64,000 bases of DNA, from the NCBI RefSeq assembly GCF_018704125.1, contig NZ_JAGTIS010000003.1:124001-188000 (forward strand). The letters run 5' to 3'. Source of the DNA: Metapseudomonas boanensis (lineage in GTDB: Bacteria > Pseudomonadota > Gammaproteobacteria > Pseudomonadales > Pseudomonadaceae). A program made the translations under genes and the position numbers. This document shows, one piece after another, positions 42,269 through 51,716 of the stretch (position 1 is the first letter of the stretch; each line of letters opens with the position of its first letter). The notes beneath the pieces were generated by a model that had not been told where the DNA came from, searched no databases, and was given only the letters and a program-made list of their open reading frames with translations.

Positions 42269-44146
42269 ATGATCAAAAACCTCAGGTTCAGCCACAAGAT
42301 TCTGCTCGCTGCCTCGTTGGTGGTGATTGCAGCATTCTCGCTGTTCACGCTGTACAACGATTATTTGCAAAGGAATGCGCTCCGAGACGATTTGGAAAAC
42401 GACTTGCGTGACATAGGTGATGTCACAGCAAGCAACATTCAGGGCTGGCTCTCCGGCCGAATCGTGCTGGTAGAAAGCCTGGCGGAATCAATCGCTGCCG
42501 ACTCTCAACCAGATGCCATCACCCGCCTACTGGAGCGCAAGGCTCTGAAATCTGCGCTTGTCTCCACATTCATCGGTACCGAGGATGGCCAGTTCATCAT
42601 CAGCCCGGACGCCAAGATGCCCGAGGGTTACGATCCTCGCGTCCGGCCCTGGTACAAGGATGCGAAAAATGCTGGCGGTGCCACTCTGACCGAACCTTAC
42701 GTGGATGCATCCACCAACCAGCTGATCATGTCCATCGCCACACCCGTGCCTTCCATCGGCGTCGTCGGCGGCGACCTGAGCCTGGAGAACATGGTTCAGA
42801 TCATCAACTCGCTGGACTTCGACGGCATGGGTTATGCCTTCCTGGTCAGCGCCGACGGCACGATCCTGGTCCATCCGAGCAAGGACCTGGTGATGAAGAA
42901 GCTGCGTGACATCTATCCGAAGAACACACCAGCCATCAGTGCCGACTTCAGCGAGGTCGAGGCTGAAGACGGTACGCGTATCCTGACCTTCGCCCCGATC
43001 AAGGGACTGCCCTCGGTGAACTGGTACGTTGGCCTCTCGGTAGACAAAGCCAAAGCCTACTCCATGCTCGACGAATTCCGCGCCTCGGCGGTGTTCGCCA
43101 CCATGATCGCTGTGATCATCATCATGCTCCTGCTAGGCATGCTGATGCGCGTGCTGATGCAACCACTGCACGCCATGGGTCGCGCCATGCACGACATTGC
43201 CGAAGGCGAAGGTGACCTGACCATGCGCCTGGCGGTGCATTCCAAGGACGAGTTCGGCACGTTGGCCAACGCCTTCAACCGTTTCGTCGAGCGTATCCAC
43301 GGCTCGATCCGTGAGGTGTCCTCGGCCACAAGCCAGGTCAACGAGGTTGCCAAGCTGGTACTCAACGCCTCCAACTCCTCGATGAGCAACTCCGACGAAC
43401 AATCCAACCGCACCAACAGCGTCGCGGCGGCGATCAATGAACTGGGCGCCGCCGCCCAGGAGATCGCCCGTAACGCCGCCGACGCCTCACACCAGGCGTC
43501 CTCCGCACGCACCTTGGCCGAGGATGGCCGGCAGGTGGTGGAGCGCACCATCGCTGCGATGAACGAACTGTCCGGCAAGATCCGCGCCTCCTGCGGCAAC
43601 ATCGAAACGCTGAACAGCAAGACGGTGAACATCGGGCAGATCCTCGAAGTGATCAAGGGCATTTCCGAGCAGACCAACCTGCTGGCGCTCAACGCTGCCA
43701 TCGAGGCGGCGCGGGCCGGCGAGGCCGGGCGTGGCTTTGCCGTGGTGGCAGACGAAGTACGCAACCTGGCGCACCGCACCCAGGAGTCGGCGCAGGAAAT
43801 CCAGCAGATGATCGAAGAGCTGCAGGTGGGCGCACGCGAAGCGGTGACCACCATGACCGAGAGCCAGCGCTACAGCGAGCAGAGCGTGGAAATTGCCAAC
43901 CAGGCTGGCGAGCGCCTGGGCAGCGTGACCCAGCGCATCGGTGAGATCGACGGCATGAACCAGTCGGTGGCCACCGCCACCGAGGAGCAGACCGCCGTGG
44001 TCGACTCGCTGAACATGGATATCACCGAGATCAACACCCTCAACCAGGACGGCGTGGAGAACCTGCAAGCGACCCTGCGCGCCTGCGGCGACCTGGAGCG
44101 TCAGGCCACGCGCCTACAACAGCTGGTGGGCAGCTTCCGGATCTGA
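42269..44146 (+). CDS. Methyl-accepting chemotaxis protein (dCACHE sensor)
   Basis: 625 residues. A transmembrane helix at about 10-28 precedes a periplasmic sensor of about 240 residues with the dCACHE motif [20 protein letters not shown], typical of amino-acid or organic-acid ligands. A second helix at about 270-295 leads into HAMP and a long coiled-coil signalling domain with the hairpin tip [19 protein letters not shown] near 470. There is no C-terminal receptor pentapeptide. The ligand is unknown. Confidence 0.95.
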   Translation: MIKNLRFSHKILLAASLVVIAAFSLFTLYNDYLQRNALRDDLENDLRDIGDVTASNIQGWLSGRIVLVESLAESIAADSQPDAITRLLERKALKSALVSTFIGTEDGQFIISPDAKMPEGYDPRVRPWYKDAKNAGGATLTEPYVDASTNQLIMSIATPVPSIGVVGGDLSLENMVQIINSLDFDGMGYAFLVSADGTILVHPSKDLVMKKLRDIYPKNTPAISADFSEVEAEDGTRILTFAPIKGLPSVNWYVGLSVDKAKAYSMLDEFRASAVFATMIAVIIIMLLLGMLMRVLMQPLHAMGRAMHDIAEGEGDLTMRLAVHSKDEFGTLANAFNRFVERIHGSIREVSSATSQVNEVAKLVLNASNSSMSNSDEQSNRTNSVAAAINELGAAAQEIARNAADASHQASSARTLAEDGRQVVERTIAAMNELSGKIRASCGNIETLNSKTVNIGQILEVIKGISEQTNLLALNAAIEAARAGEAGRGFAVVADEVRNLAHRTQESAQEIQQMIEELQVGAREAVTTMTESQRYSEQSVEIANQAGERLGSVTQRIGEIDGMNQSVATATEEQTAVVDSLNMDITEINTLNQDGVENLQATLRACGDLERQATRLQQLVGSFRI

Positions 44147-44185
44147 GGCCCCGTTGCGAAGCCAAGGGGCGGGGGAGACCAACCA

Positions 44186-44237
44186 CCCCCCGATCAGCTC
44201 CCTCTTCCCCGCCTGGGAGAGGGAGCTGATCGGGGGG
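44186..44237. repeat. Perfect 20-bp inverted repeat after the chemoreceptor gene
   Basis: The left arm (44186-44205, starting CCCCCCGATCAG) is perfectly complementary to the right arm (44218-44237, ending CTGATCGGGGGG), with a 12-nt loop. It is 39 bases after the stop codon but has no T-run, so it is more likely a mobile palindrome or stability element than a terminator. Confidence 0.8.
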
Positions 44238-44266
44238 GATACTGAGCCCTGCTCAATGCTCCTGAA

Positions 44267-44302
44267 CAGACCTGTGGCCTGCCCGGCCAATGAATTCGCC
44301 CC
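44267..44302. repeat. REP-type palindromic repeat, minus orientation
   Basis: Read on the minus strand, GGGGCGAATTCATTGGCC is followed by GGGCAGGCCACAGGTCTG: the same GCGAATTCATT core and GCAGGCC arm as the repeats at 2271 and 16809. Confidence 0.65.
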
Positions 44303-44358
44303 GACAGGGTTTGCTACGGGGCGAGACAAAGTCCGACCAAACTTCCCACTTAAATAAA

Positions 44359-44387
44359 GAAAGGGCGCCTGATCAGCGCCCTTTTTC
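44359..44387. terminator. Terminator shared by converging genes
   Basis: AAAGGGCGC and GCGCCCTTT pair around CTGATCA with A and T runs on both sides, so it can serve the chemoreceptor and the 44373 gene. The stop codon of the latter lies in the loop. Confidence 0.82.
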
Positions 44388-44567
44388 CTTCTCTACCCTC
44401 TTGGACTCATCCGGCACCTTCTCCTGCAACTGCCGCCAAAGCTCCTCGGCTCCGGGGAAGTCGGTACCGTCTTCGCTGCTCAATGCCTCCGGGTCGTAAC
44501 GTCGCGCGCAACCCTCACCAACGACAGGTGGCGGCCTGGACGTGGCTCGCTCGCGTGGGTCTGACAT
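44373..44567 (-). CDS. Small hypothetical protein
   Basis: 64 residues; a strong GAGGAG site lies 11 bases before the ATG at 44567. The chain is charged and Pro/Glu-rich (EELWRQLQEKVPDESKRVEKEKGR at its end, in parts), with no recognisable domain. It starts 12 bases after the stop of the CBS gene on the same strand, so it is co-transcribed with it. The stop lies inside the terminator. Confidence 0.65.
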   Translation of the reverse strand: MSDPRERATSRPPPVVGEGCARRYDPEALSSEDGTDFPGAEELWRQLQEKVPDESKRVEKEKGR

Positions 44568-44579
44568 TCAGCCATCTCC

Positions 44580-45005
44580 TCAGACTTCGGGCGGTTGGCC
44601 CTTCTCGTGCTGGGCGAACTCTTTCACCGCCCGCAATACATCACGGCGACTGATCTGCCCAATCAAGACCCCGCTTTCGACCACGGGGAACTGCCTGACG
44701 CTTGCACGCAGAAAACGCTGACAAGCCTCTATGATGTCGGCATCAGGCGAAATGGTCTCCAGCTGGGTAGACATGTAGCTGCTGACGTTTCCGCCAATCT
44801 CCTCGTAGTAGGCACCCGAGAGGATTCCGCGCAAGCAGTCGTTGTCGCTGAACATTCCGATCAGGTGCCCCTGAGAATCAACGACCGGAGCCCCGGATAT
44901 CCGATGCTCGATCAGTCGTTCGATCGCCAGGAACAGGTCAGTATCGGACCTGAAGGTCACCAGGTGACGGGTCATGTAGTCGCGCACCTTGATGGACTTG
45001 AGCAT
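44580..45005 (-). CDS. CBS domain protein
   Basis: 141 residues with two CBS motifs: KVRDYMTRHLVTFRSDTDLF with GAPVVDSQGHLIGMFSDNDC, and SSYMSTQLETISPDADII with FPVVESGVLIGQISRRDVL. Paired CBS domains bind adenine nucleotides. AGAGGAG precedes the ATG at 45005. It lies between purU and the 64-residue gene on the same strand. Confidence 0.9.
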   Translation of the reverse strand: MLKSIKVRDYMTRHLVTFRSDTDLFLAIERLIEHRISGAPVVDSQGHLIGMFSDNDCLRGILSGAYYEEIGGNVSSYMSTQLETISPDADIIEACQRFLRASVRQFPVVESGVLIGQISRRDVLRAVKEFAQHEKGQPPEV

Positions 45006-45053
45006 GGATGAACTCCTCTGCCGCAGTACCGTTCCAGGTGCGCGCCTAAGGCC

Positions 45054-45905
45054 TCAGTCGAACACGACAGTCTTGTTGTCGTGAACCAGCACCCGGTCCT
45101 CCAAGTGATAGCGTAGCCCACGGGACAGCACCATCTTCTCCACATCCTTGCCGAAGCGGACCATATCTTCGACGCTGTCGCGGTGGGTGACCCGCACGAC
45201 ATCCTGCTCGATGATCGGGCCGGCATCCAGTTCCTCGGTCACATAGTGGCAGGTCGCGCCGATCAGCTTCACACCCCGCAGCGAGGCCTGGTGGTAAGGC
45301 TTGGCGCCCACGAAGGACGGCAGGAAGCTGTGATGGATATTGATGACCTGATGCGCATATCGCTGGCAGAGTTCCGGCGGCAGGATCTGCATGTAGCGAG
45401 CGAGCACCACGGTATCTGCGCGATGGGACTCCACAAGGCGGGAGACTTCGTCGAATGCCGGCTGCTTGTCCTTCGCGTCGACCGGTACATGGAAATAAGG
45501 GATGCCGTGCCACTCCACCATGCTGCGCAGGTCATCGTGGTTGGCAATCACACAGGGGATTTCGCAATCCAGTTCACCGCTGTGCCAGCGGTGCAGCAGG
45601 TCTGCGAGGCAATGAGACTCGCGACTGGCCATCAGGATCACCCGCTTCTTCACCTCCGAGTCCGTGACCCGCCAATCCATCGAGAACTCGCGTGCAATCG
45701 GTGCGAACGCCTGACGAAAACCGTCCAGGTCGAAAGGCAGGGAGTCGGCACGAATTTCATGCCGCATGAAGAACCAACCGCTCTGATTGTCCGAGTGGTG
45801 GCTGGCCTCGGTGATCCAACCGTTATAGGTAGCCAGGAAGTTGCTGACCTTGGCTACGATGCCAACGCCGTCCGGACAGGCAATCACCAGACGAAATGTG
45901 CGCAT
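45054..45905 (-). CDS. purU: Formyltetrahydrofolate deformylase
   Basis: 283 residues from the ATG at 45905 (GGAG site); the frame extends to 45950 without one. An N-terminal ACT domain (MRTFRLVIACPDGVGIVAKV) is followed by a formyltransferase fold with NHDDLRSMV, the INIHHSFLPSFVGAKPY motif and GATCHYVTEELDAGPI. The enzyme releases formate from 10-formyl-THF, balancing C1 units and purine synthesis. Its position between the CBS gene and mvaT is as in P. aeruginosa. Confidence 0.95.
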   Translation of the reverse strand: MRTFRLVIACPDGVGIVAKVSNFLATYNGWITEASHHSDNQSGWFFMRHEIRADSLPFDLDGFRQAFAPIAREFSMDWRVTDSEVKKRVILMASRESHCLADLLHRWHSGELDCEIPCVIANHDDLRSMVEWHGIPYFHVPVDAKDKQPAFDEVSRLVESHRADTVVLARYMQILPPELCQRYAHQVINIHHSFLPSFVGAKPYHQASLRGVKLIGATCHYVTEELDAGPIIEQDVVRVTHRDSVEDMVRFGKDVEKMVLSRGLRYHLEDRVLVHDNKTVVFD

Positions 45906-46155
45906 GGGGGAACACTCCAGAGACTTCGCAAAGGTCGCCATTCTAGCCACAGTAGGAGAAAACTTCAGTAACCCCTTGTCTCAGGCGAAGTCTGATGGGC
46001 TGATGGGCTGATTGAAGAATTCCCCTCGATGAAATAAGGCATAGCCGCGCGCAGGAACTAGGCAGCCTGCTGGACAGGAATTATCTGCAGAGCCTTTCGA
46101 TTGCTTATATGAACTACTTCCAAACAAATAACGCTCACAAAACTTTTCACGCTTG

Positions 46156-46184
46156 TTTACTTGCTGTTAATCGCTGTCTATTAT
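46156..46184 (+). promoter_or_regulatory. Probable sigma-70 promoter of mvaT
   Basis: TTTACT and TATTAT separated by 17 bases in the AT-rich 46100-46200 segment of the 334-base purU-mvaT gap, about 55 bases before the mvaT start. The AT richness would also suit autoregulation by an H-NS-type protein. Confidence 0.5.
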
Positions 46185-46239
46185 TGGAGTCACTCGCCCA
46201 TCTTAAGTCATCACACGATTCAAAATAAGGGACGCCGAC

Positions 46240-46620
46240 ATGTCGCTGATCAACGAATACCGCGCAACTGAAGAAGCCATCAAGGAACTCCAGGAGCGCC
46301 TGAAAAGCCTGTCGCAAGACGACAAGCTGAAGAAGGAACTGGAGTTTGAAGGCAAACTGCGCACCCTGATGGGTGAATATCAGAAGTCCCTGCGCGACGT
46401 GATCGCCCTCCTGGATCCGGAGGCCCGCCTCAGCAAGGCTCCCCGCGCCAGCAAGGCCGCGGCTACCACCAGCAAGCGTGCGCGCAAGGTGAAGCAGTAC
46501 AAGAACCCGAACACCGGCGAAGTGATCGAGACCAAAGGCGGCAACCACAAGACGCTGAAAGAGTGGAAAGCCAAGTGGGGCGCCGATACCGTTGAAGGCT
46601 GGGCCACCATCCTGGGCTAA
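46240..46620 (+). CDS. mvaT: H-NS-family transcriptional silencer MvaT
   Basis: 126 residues, normal for MvaT. An N-terminal coiled coil (INEYRATEEAIKELQERLKS) forms dimers and oligomers; the C-terminal part (KVKQYKNPNTGEVIETKGGN, then HKTLKEWKAKWG) binds AT-rich minor grooves. It silences AT-rich acquired DNA genome-wide. A strong terminator follows at 46633. MvaT may well act on accessory promoters in this window, but the catabolic region is not strikingly AT-rich. Confidence 0.96.
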   Translation: MSLINEYRATEEAIKELQERLKSLSQDDKLKKELEFEGKLRTLMGEYQKSLRDVIALLDPEARLSKAPRASKAAATTSKRARKVKQYKNPNTGEVIETKGGNHKTLKEWKAKWGADTVEGWATILG

Positions 46621-46632
46621 GCCTCACGCGAC

Positions 46633-46664
46633 AAAAAACGCCAGCTCGATGCTGGCGTTTTTTT
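46633..46664 (+). terminator. Rho-independent terminator after mvaT
   Basis: AAAACGCCAGC and GCTGGCGTTTT around TCGAT, ending in a run of seven T. Confidence 0.92.
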
Positions 46665-46702
46665 ACCTACGATTAATCCCACCAAAGTTGTGGGCTTTCC
46701 CT

Positions 46703-48133
46703 TTACAAGTGATAACGCAGACGCAGCTCAGCGGCGTACCGCTGCCACTCCAGCAATACCGCCTGATGCTTATCGTCGGACTTGGCCAGCAACTCGTCCA
46801 ACGCCCGGGTGAATCCTGCCAGAGTATTTGGCGCCCCGAACTCCGGGCTGTTCAAGCGCATCCGACAAAATTCGAACCAGCGTCCGCGCTCATCGTCCGA
46901 CAAAGTTTCAGGAAAGTTTCTGGCGCGGTAACGGAACAGCAATTCAGGCAGGCGCGGATCATCGAACGGCCAATTGTCGCGTCCCAGGCTCAGAGGCTCA
47001 GCGCGACGCACTTGCTCACACAAACGGCGGTCACGGTCTCCCAGAAAACCGTCGTACAACTGCTGTTCAGGGTCATCAACTACTGCGAACCCTTCTTCGG
47101 CATACAGCTCGGCCAGTTTCGCCTGCCAGGCGGCTGTGGCTTCGGCAATTTGCCGTGCTCGTCCGAGGCAAAGTTCCAGATCGATCCCGAGGCGTTCACG
47201 ATCGGCGTCACGCAGCACCGCCATCGGCGCCACCACTGGACACTTGTTGATATGCAGGAGTTTGAGCGGTACCGGCAACTCACCTTCGGCGAGCTCTTCA
47301 CGTCGCGTGTACAAACGAGTGCGCAACGACTGTGCGTCCAGTCCCAGCAGAGGCGAAGGATCGGCCTGCAGATCGCAGACGATCAGGGCATTGCGATTGC
47401 GCGGATGCCAAGCCAAGGGCAGGGCCACAGACAGGTAATGGCGCGCTGCGGAGAACCGTCCGGAGATATGCACCAGCGGCTGCAACAGGCGAATCTGCTC
47501 CTGCACCTTGTGCTTACTGCGCAGTTGGTAGAGGTAGTCGAACAGCTTGGGTTGACGCGCTTTAAGGAGCCTCGCCAGCGCAATGGTCGCACGAACATCC
47601 GACAAGGCATCGTGCGCCTGGCCATGATCGATACCGTTAGCCTCCGTCAATCGCTCCAGCTTGAGACTGACGCGCCCCTCCTCCTGCGGCCACTGTATGC
47701 CCTCGGGTCGCAGTGCGTAGGCTGTGCGAACCAGATCGATCAGGTCCCATCGGCTGTTGCCACCTTGCCACTCGCGCGCATAGGGATCGTAGAAGTTGCG
47801 ATAGAGGCTGTAGCGCGTGACCTCATCGTCGAAGCGCAGGCTGTTATACCCGGCGCCACAGGTGCCCGGCTGTGACAGTTCGGCATGGACGAGACGCATG
47901 AACTCAGCTTCTTCCAGCCCCTTGGCGGCGAGCGTTGCGGGCAGGATTCCGGTTACCAGGCAGGCCCCCGGATGCGGCAGGATGTCATCGCTGGGACGGC
48001 AGTAGATATTCAGCGGTTCGCCGATCTCTTTGAGCGACTCGTCCGTGCGGATACCCGCGACCTGCAGCGGCCTGTCACTGCGAGGGTTGATCCCGGTGGT
48101 TTCGTAGTCGTACCAGAAGATGCTGGATGTCAC
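46703..48133 (-). CDS. sbcB: Exodeoxyribonuclease I
   Basis: 476 residues, family-length. The DEDDh nuclease starts with FWYDYETTGINPRSDRPLQ (Asp-Glu metal pair), continues with GYNSLRFDDEVTRYSLYRNF and AHDALSDVRATIALARLL, then the SH3-like and C-terminal helical domains. It digests single-stranded DNA 3' to 5' in repair and recombination. Convergent to mvaT, divergent to the RDD gene. Confidence 0.96.
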   Translation of the reverse strand: MTSSIFWYDYETTGINPRSDRPLQVAGIRTDESLKEIGEPLNIYCRPSDDILPHPGACLVTGILPATLAAKGLEEAEFMRLVHAELSQPGTCGAGYNSLRFDDEVTRYSLYRNFYDPYAREWQGGNSRWDLIDLVRTAYALRPEGIQWPQEEGRVSLKLERLTEANGIDHGQAHDALSDVRATIALARLLKARQPKLFDYLYQLRSKHKVQEQIRLLQPLVHISGRFSAARHYLSVALPLAWHPRNRNALIVCDLQADPSPLLGLDAQSLRTRLYTRREELAEGELPVPLKLLHINKCPVVAPMAVLRDADRERLGIDLELCLGRARQIAEATAAWQAKLAELYAEEGFAVVDDPEQQLYDGFLGDRDRRLCEQVRRAEPLSLGRDNWPFDDPRLPELLFRYRARNFPETLSDDERGRWFEFCRMRLNSPEFGAPNTLAGFTRALDELLAKSDDKHQAVLLEWQRYAAELRLRYHL

Positions 48134-48428
48134 GGCTGCCCCCTTGTTCGTGAGGGCGGCAGTCTAGCATTAGCCCCCACCACTACAGCTGCGCCGATGT
48201 CTAGGCTGGCCAGGATGCATCCGGCGGCCCTGCAGCAATCGTCTCGGCTTGCTGCAGAAATTGGTCGACGCCTAGAATCGCCGGCGCGGACGATCTTGAG
48301 ACAAGGAAACCTGATGACCGGCCAATCCCGCCAAGCGCCGCACAAGCAGCGCACGAACAGCCCCTTCAGCCAGTTGCCTGGACCCTGGGCCCCGGCTAGC
48401 ATCGCTCTTTAATCCAAGCAGCCAAGCG

Positions 48429-49169
48429 ATGCCAACCGCCTTGTCCAGCCCCCGCCCTGCCGTGCGCTCACCCCAGGCCCCGCCGCTGGACACCTGTTAC
48501 CGGGTGGAAACGCCCGAAGGCATCGATCTCGTCTTACGCCCCGCCGGCTTGCTGCCGCGGGCCCTGGCCTACAGCATCGACCTGCTGATCCGTGGCGCAA
48601 TCCTGCTGTTGATGTTCATCGTATTAGCCGTGCTCGGCCAGTTTGGCTTCGGGCTGGGCCTGATCCTGATGTTCCTGCTCAACTGGTGGTATATGGTCCT
48701 GTTCGAGGTACTCAACCAGGGGCGCTCGCCGGGCAAGCAGGTCATGGGCTTGCGTGTCGTGCATGATGACGGCACGCCGATTGGCTGGGCGGCCTCGCTG
48801 ATCCGCAACCTGCTGCGCTTTGTCGATATCCTCCCGCTTGGCTATATGCTGGGAATCCTCAGTTGCCTGCTGCATCCGGCCTTCAAACGCCTAGGCGACA
48901 TCGCCGCTGGCAGCCTGGTGATCTATCGGGACGAAAAGCCGGTGCGCCCTGCCCTTCCGGACGTCCCTCCCGAGCAAGCGCCCTTTCCACTCACTCTGGC
49001 CGAGCAACGCGCCATGCTGAGCTTTGCCGAGCGCCAGGGCACGCTTTCCGCTGCGCGTCGCACGGAGCTTGCTTCCATTCTCGCGATACCACTGGACGCC
49101 CCTCCAGAGCAGGCGGAAGCTCACATCAATGGCATCGCCCGTGGCCTGTTGGGGCCTGCATCGACATGA
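48429..49169 (+). CDS. RDD family membrane protein
   Basis: 246 residues. Three to four hydrophobic helices carry the RDD motif LLPRALAYSIDLLIRGAILL and the second motif QGRSPGKQVMGLRVV. It is an inner-membrane protein of unknown function. First of six tightly overlapping genes (48429-55313) that end in MoxR and DUF58; its stop overlaps the next start as ATGA. The 295 bases upstream to sbcB hold the divergent promoter region, where nothing specific is visible. Confidence 0.85.
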   Translation: MPTALSSPRPAVRSPQAPPLDTCYRVETPEGIDLVLRPAGLLPRALAYSIDLLIRGAILLLMFIVLAVLGQFGFGLGLILMFLLNWWYMVLFEVLNQGRSPGKQVMGLRVVHDDGTPIGWAASLIRNLLRFVDILPLGYMLGILSCLLHPAFKRLGDIAAGSLVIYRDEKPVRPALPDVPPEQAPFPLTLAEQRAMLSFAERQGTLSAARRTELASILAIPLDAPPEQAEAHINGIARGLLGPAST

Positions 49170-50146
49170 AACAAAGCTTGTTCGAGAAACGCCACCAGGC
49201 TGACTGGGAAGCCTTCTCCAAATTGCTGGGAAACCTGGAGCGCAGCAAGGCGGACACACGAGCGTGCGAGACCTTCGCGGGCGACTACAGGCGCCTCTGC
49301 CAGCACCTGGCCCTGGCTCAGGAGCGTGGCTACAGCAGCCATCTGATTGCGCAGTTGCAGCAACTGGCGATGCGTGGTCACCAACAGTTCTATCGCCACC
49401 GCAGCCACCTTGGCGGACGCCTGCTGGACTTCATCCTCGGAGGCTTCCCGCGGCTGGTTCGGAGCCAGTGGCGCAGCATCGCCGCGGCAAGCCTGCTCTT
49501 CTATGGCAGCCTGCTATTAATGGGTGTCCTGGTGCATGCCTATCCCGACCTGGTCTACAGCATGATGGACCCGGAGCAGGTTTCGTCCATGGAATCCATG
49601 TACGACCCGGATGCCCGCCGCATCGGTCCCATGAGTGAGCGCGACTCTGGCGATGACTGGATGATGTTCGGCCACTACATCATGAATAACATCGGTATCG
49701 CCTTTCAGACCTATGCCAGCGGCCTGCTTTTCGGCCTTGGTAGCCTGTTCTTCCTGCTCTTCAATGGGCTGACCATCGGCGCAGTCGCGGGCCACCTGAC
49801 CCAGGTCGGCTATGGCGAGACCTTCTGGTCTTTCGTCATCGGCCACGGTGCTTTCGAACTCACCGCCATCAGCTTCGCCGGTGCCGCTGGCCTGCAATTG
49901 GGCTGGGCCCTGCTCGCCCCCGGAAGAATGCCTCGCAGCGAGTCCTTGCGGCTGGCCGCCGCGCGCAGCGTGCAATTGATCGCGGGAGTCATCCTGCTGC
50001 TATTGATTGCCGCCTTCGTCGAGGCCTACTGGTCGTCCATCAACCACGTATCCCCCCAGTTCAAGTACGGGGTCGGTGCAGGACTCTGGACTCTGGTCGC
50101 CCTTTATTTCGGCCTGGCAGGCAGGAGGGCGCATGCGCCTGACTGA
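49166..50146 (+). CDS. Stage II sporulation protein M-like (SpoIIM/DUF95) membrane protein
   Basis: 326 residues from the ATG at 49166 overlapping the previous stop. After a cytoplasmic N-terminal helical part (about 1-100), several membrane helices follow, including GIAFQTYASGLLFGLGSLFFLLFNGLT and GHGAFELTAISFAGAAGLQL in pieces, the SpoIIM family signature. In Gram-negatives this family accompanies MoxR-type ATPases rather than sporulation. The function is presumably envelope related. Confidence 0.85.
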   Translation: MKQSLFEKRHQADWEAFSKLLGNLERSKADTRACETFAGDYRRLCQHLALAQERGYSSHLIAQLQQLAMRGHQQFYRHRSHLGGRLLDFILGGFPRLVRSQWRSIAAASLLFYGSLLLMGVLVHAYPDLVYSMMDPEQVSSMESMYDPDARRIGPMSERDSGDDWMMFGHYIMNNIGIAFQTYASGLLFGLGSLFFLLFNGLTIGAVAGHLTQVGYGETFWSFVIGHGAFELTAISFAGAAGLQLGWALLAPGRMPRSESLRLAAARSVQLIAGVILLLLIAAFVEAYWSSINHVSPQFKYGVGAGLWTLVALYFGLAGRRAHAPD

Positions 50147-51716
50147 CGCCAGCGTGGCCATCCGCCCTCGCACTGCGTGGGAGGCCATGGACCTTGGCGT
50201 ACTGCTCGCAAGACGTCATGCCGGACTCCTGATGGCCAGCTGGGCGCTGGTCACCCTGCCGGTATTCCTGCTGCTGAGCGCACTGTTCTGGGATTATCCG
50301 GGCTTGGCAATCCTGCTGTTCTGGCTCGGCAAGCCAGCCTATGAGCGGCTGCCGCTGTTCATCCTTTCGCGCGCCCTGTTCGGCGACACGCCCAGCCTCG
50401 GCGAGGCGCTACGCGCCTATCCCCGCCTGCTGCGCCCGCAACTGGTTGCCAGCCTCACCTGGCGCCGGTTCAGTCCGACCCGCAGCTTCGACCTGCCCGT
50501 TATCCAGCTGGAGAGGCTTGCCGGCCAGACGCGCAGCCAGCGGCTGGTCGTCCTCGGTCAACGGGACGCCGGCGGCGCAACCTGGCTGACCGTGATCGGG
50601 ATGCATCTGGAACTGGCGCTCTGGCTGGGCCTGATCACGCTCTTCTACCTCATGCTGCCGCAGCAAATGACCATCGAGTGGAACTGGGACAAGGTGCTGG
50701 AGGCAGCCTCAGGCGAGTGGCTGTGGCTAGAGCACCTGTCCAACAGCCTGTATGCCCTGGTGCTGATCATCTGGGAACCGGTCTACGTAGCCTGCGGCTT
50801 CACCCTCTACCTGAACCGCCGCACTGCCCTGGAAGCCTGGGACATCGAGCTGGAATTCCGCCGCCTTCGTCAGCGCCTCACCGGCGCCGCCTATGCCCTG
50901 CTACTAGCTCTGGGACTGGGCATCGCACATGCGCCGCAACCGGCGCAGGCTCAGGAAAACATCGGCGTATGCCCGGCGCCCCCGGCCTACCTCAATGGCC
51001 CCGAGACCGAGCGTCTCAGCCAGCAGGCCCTGGATAGCGCGAGCGCCCGCGAGGACATCAAGACACTGCTCGATTCACCGCCGTTTCAGAATCGGGAAAC
51101 CGTCACCCGTTGGCGTCTCGGGAATGCCGCGCCAGAAACACCAGCCGACGGCAGCAATCTGGAAGGCTGGGCGTCGCTGCTTCGCGACCTGTTCAAACTG
51201 GCCGAGTACTGGCGAAGCCAGGAGATGCTGACACTGGCGCTCAAAGCGCTGCTCTGGGGCCTGGTGTTCAGCCTGATCGCCCTGTTCCTGTGGCGCTATC
51301 GTGATTGGTTGAACACCTTCGCCGGCCGCTTAGGCTTGCCGCAGCGACACCAACAGGCGCAGCCCCCAGTCCTGTTCGGGCTGGAACTGGCGCCGGAAAG
51401 CCTGCCCGAAGATGTCGCCAGCGAAGCCGAGCGACTCTGGTCAGAACAGCCGCGAGAAGCACTTGGCCTGCTCTATCGAGCGCTGCTCAGTCGATTGCTG
51501 CATGACTTTCGCCTGCCGTTGAAGGCATCACACACCGAGGGCGAGGTCCTGCAGATGGTGATAGCGCTGGACAACCTCGAACTGGAGCAGTTCAGCCAGG
51601 CCGTGACGCGCCACTGGCAGAACCTCGCCTATGGCCACCAGCTACCTCCGGGCGAGCTTCGCCAAGGCTTGTGCGACGGCTGGCGGCATCTCTTCGCCAA
51701 GGGCTCCACGGCATGA
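50133..51716 (+). CDS. DUF4129 domain membrane protein
   Basis: 527 residues from the ATG at 50133 (GGAGGGC site), overlapping the previous gene by 14 bases. Several helices in the first 270 residues, a periplasmic part after AHAPQPAQAQENIG, another helix (LWGLVFSLIALFLWRY) near 390 and a cytoplasmic C-terminal DUF4129 domain with LYRALLSRLLHDFRLPLKASHTEGE. Typical third gene of MoxR operons in pseudomonads. Confidence 0.82.
   Translation: MRLTDASVAIRPRTAWEAMDLGVLLARRHAGLLMASWALVTLPVFLLLSALFWDYPGLAILLFWLGKPAYERLPLFILSRALFGDTPSLGEALRAYPRLLRPQLVASLTWRRFSPTRSFDLPVIQLERLAGQTRSQRLVVLGQRDAGGATWLTVIGMHLELALWLGLITLFYLMLPQQMTIEWNWDKVLEAASGEWLWLEHLSNSLYALVLIIWEPVYVACGFTLYLNRRTALEAWDIELEFRRLRQRLTGAAYALLLALGLGIAHAPQPAQAQENIGVCPAPPAYLNGPETERLSQQALDSASAREDIKTLLDSPPFQNRETVTRWRLGNAAPETPADGSNLEGWASLLRDLFKLAEYWRSQEMLTLALKALLWGLVFSLIALFLWRYRDWLNTFAGRLGLPQRHQQAQPPVLFGLELAPESLPEDVASEAERLWSEQPREALGLLYRALLSRLLHDFRLPLKASHTEGEVLQMVIALDNLELEQFSQAVTRHWQNLAYGHQLPPGELRQGLCDGWRHLFAKGSTA

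Noticed and set aside
48130-48402. Possible 90-codon gene on the minus strand upstream of sbcB
   Set aside because: No ribosome site, no domain, Arg/Cys-rich composition typical of chance frames in GC-rich intergenic DNA.
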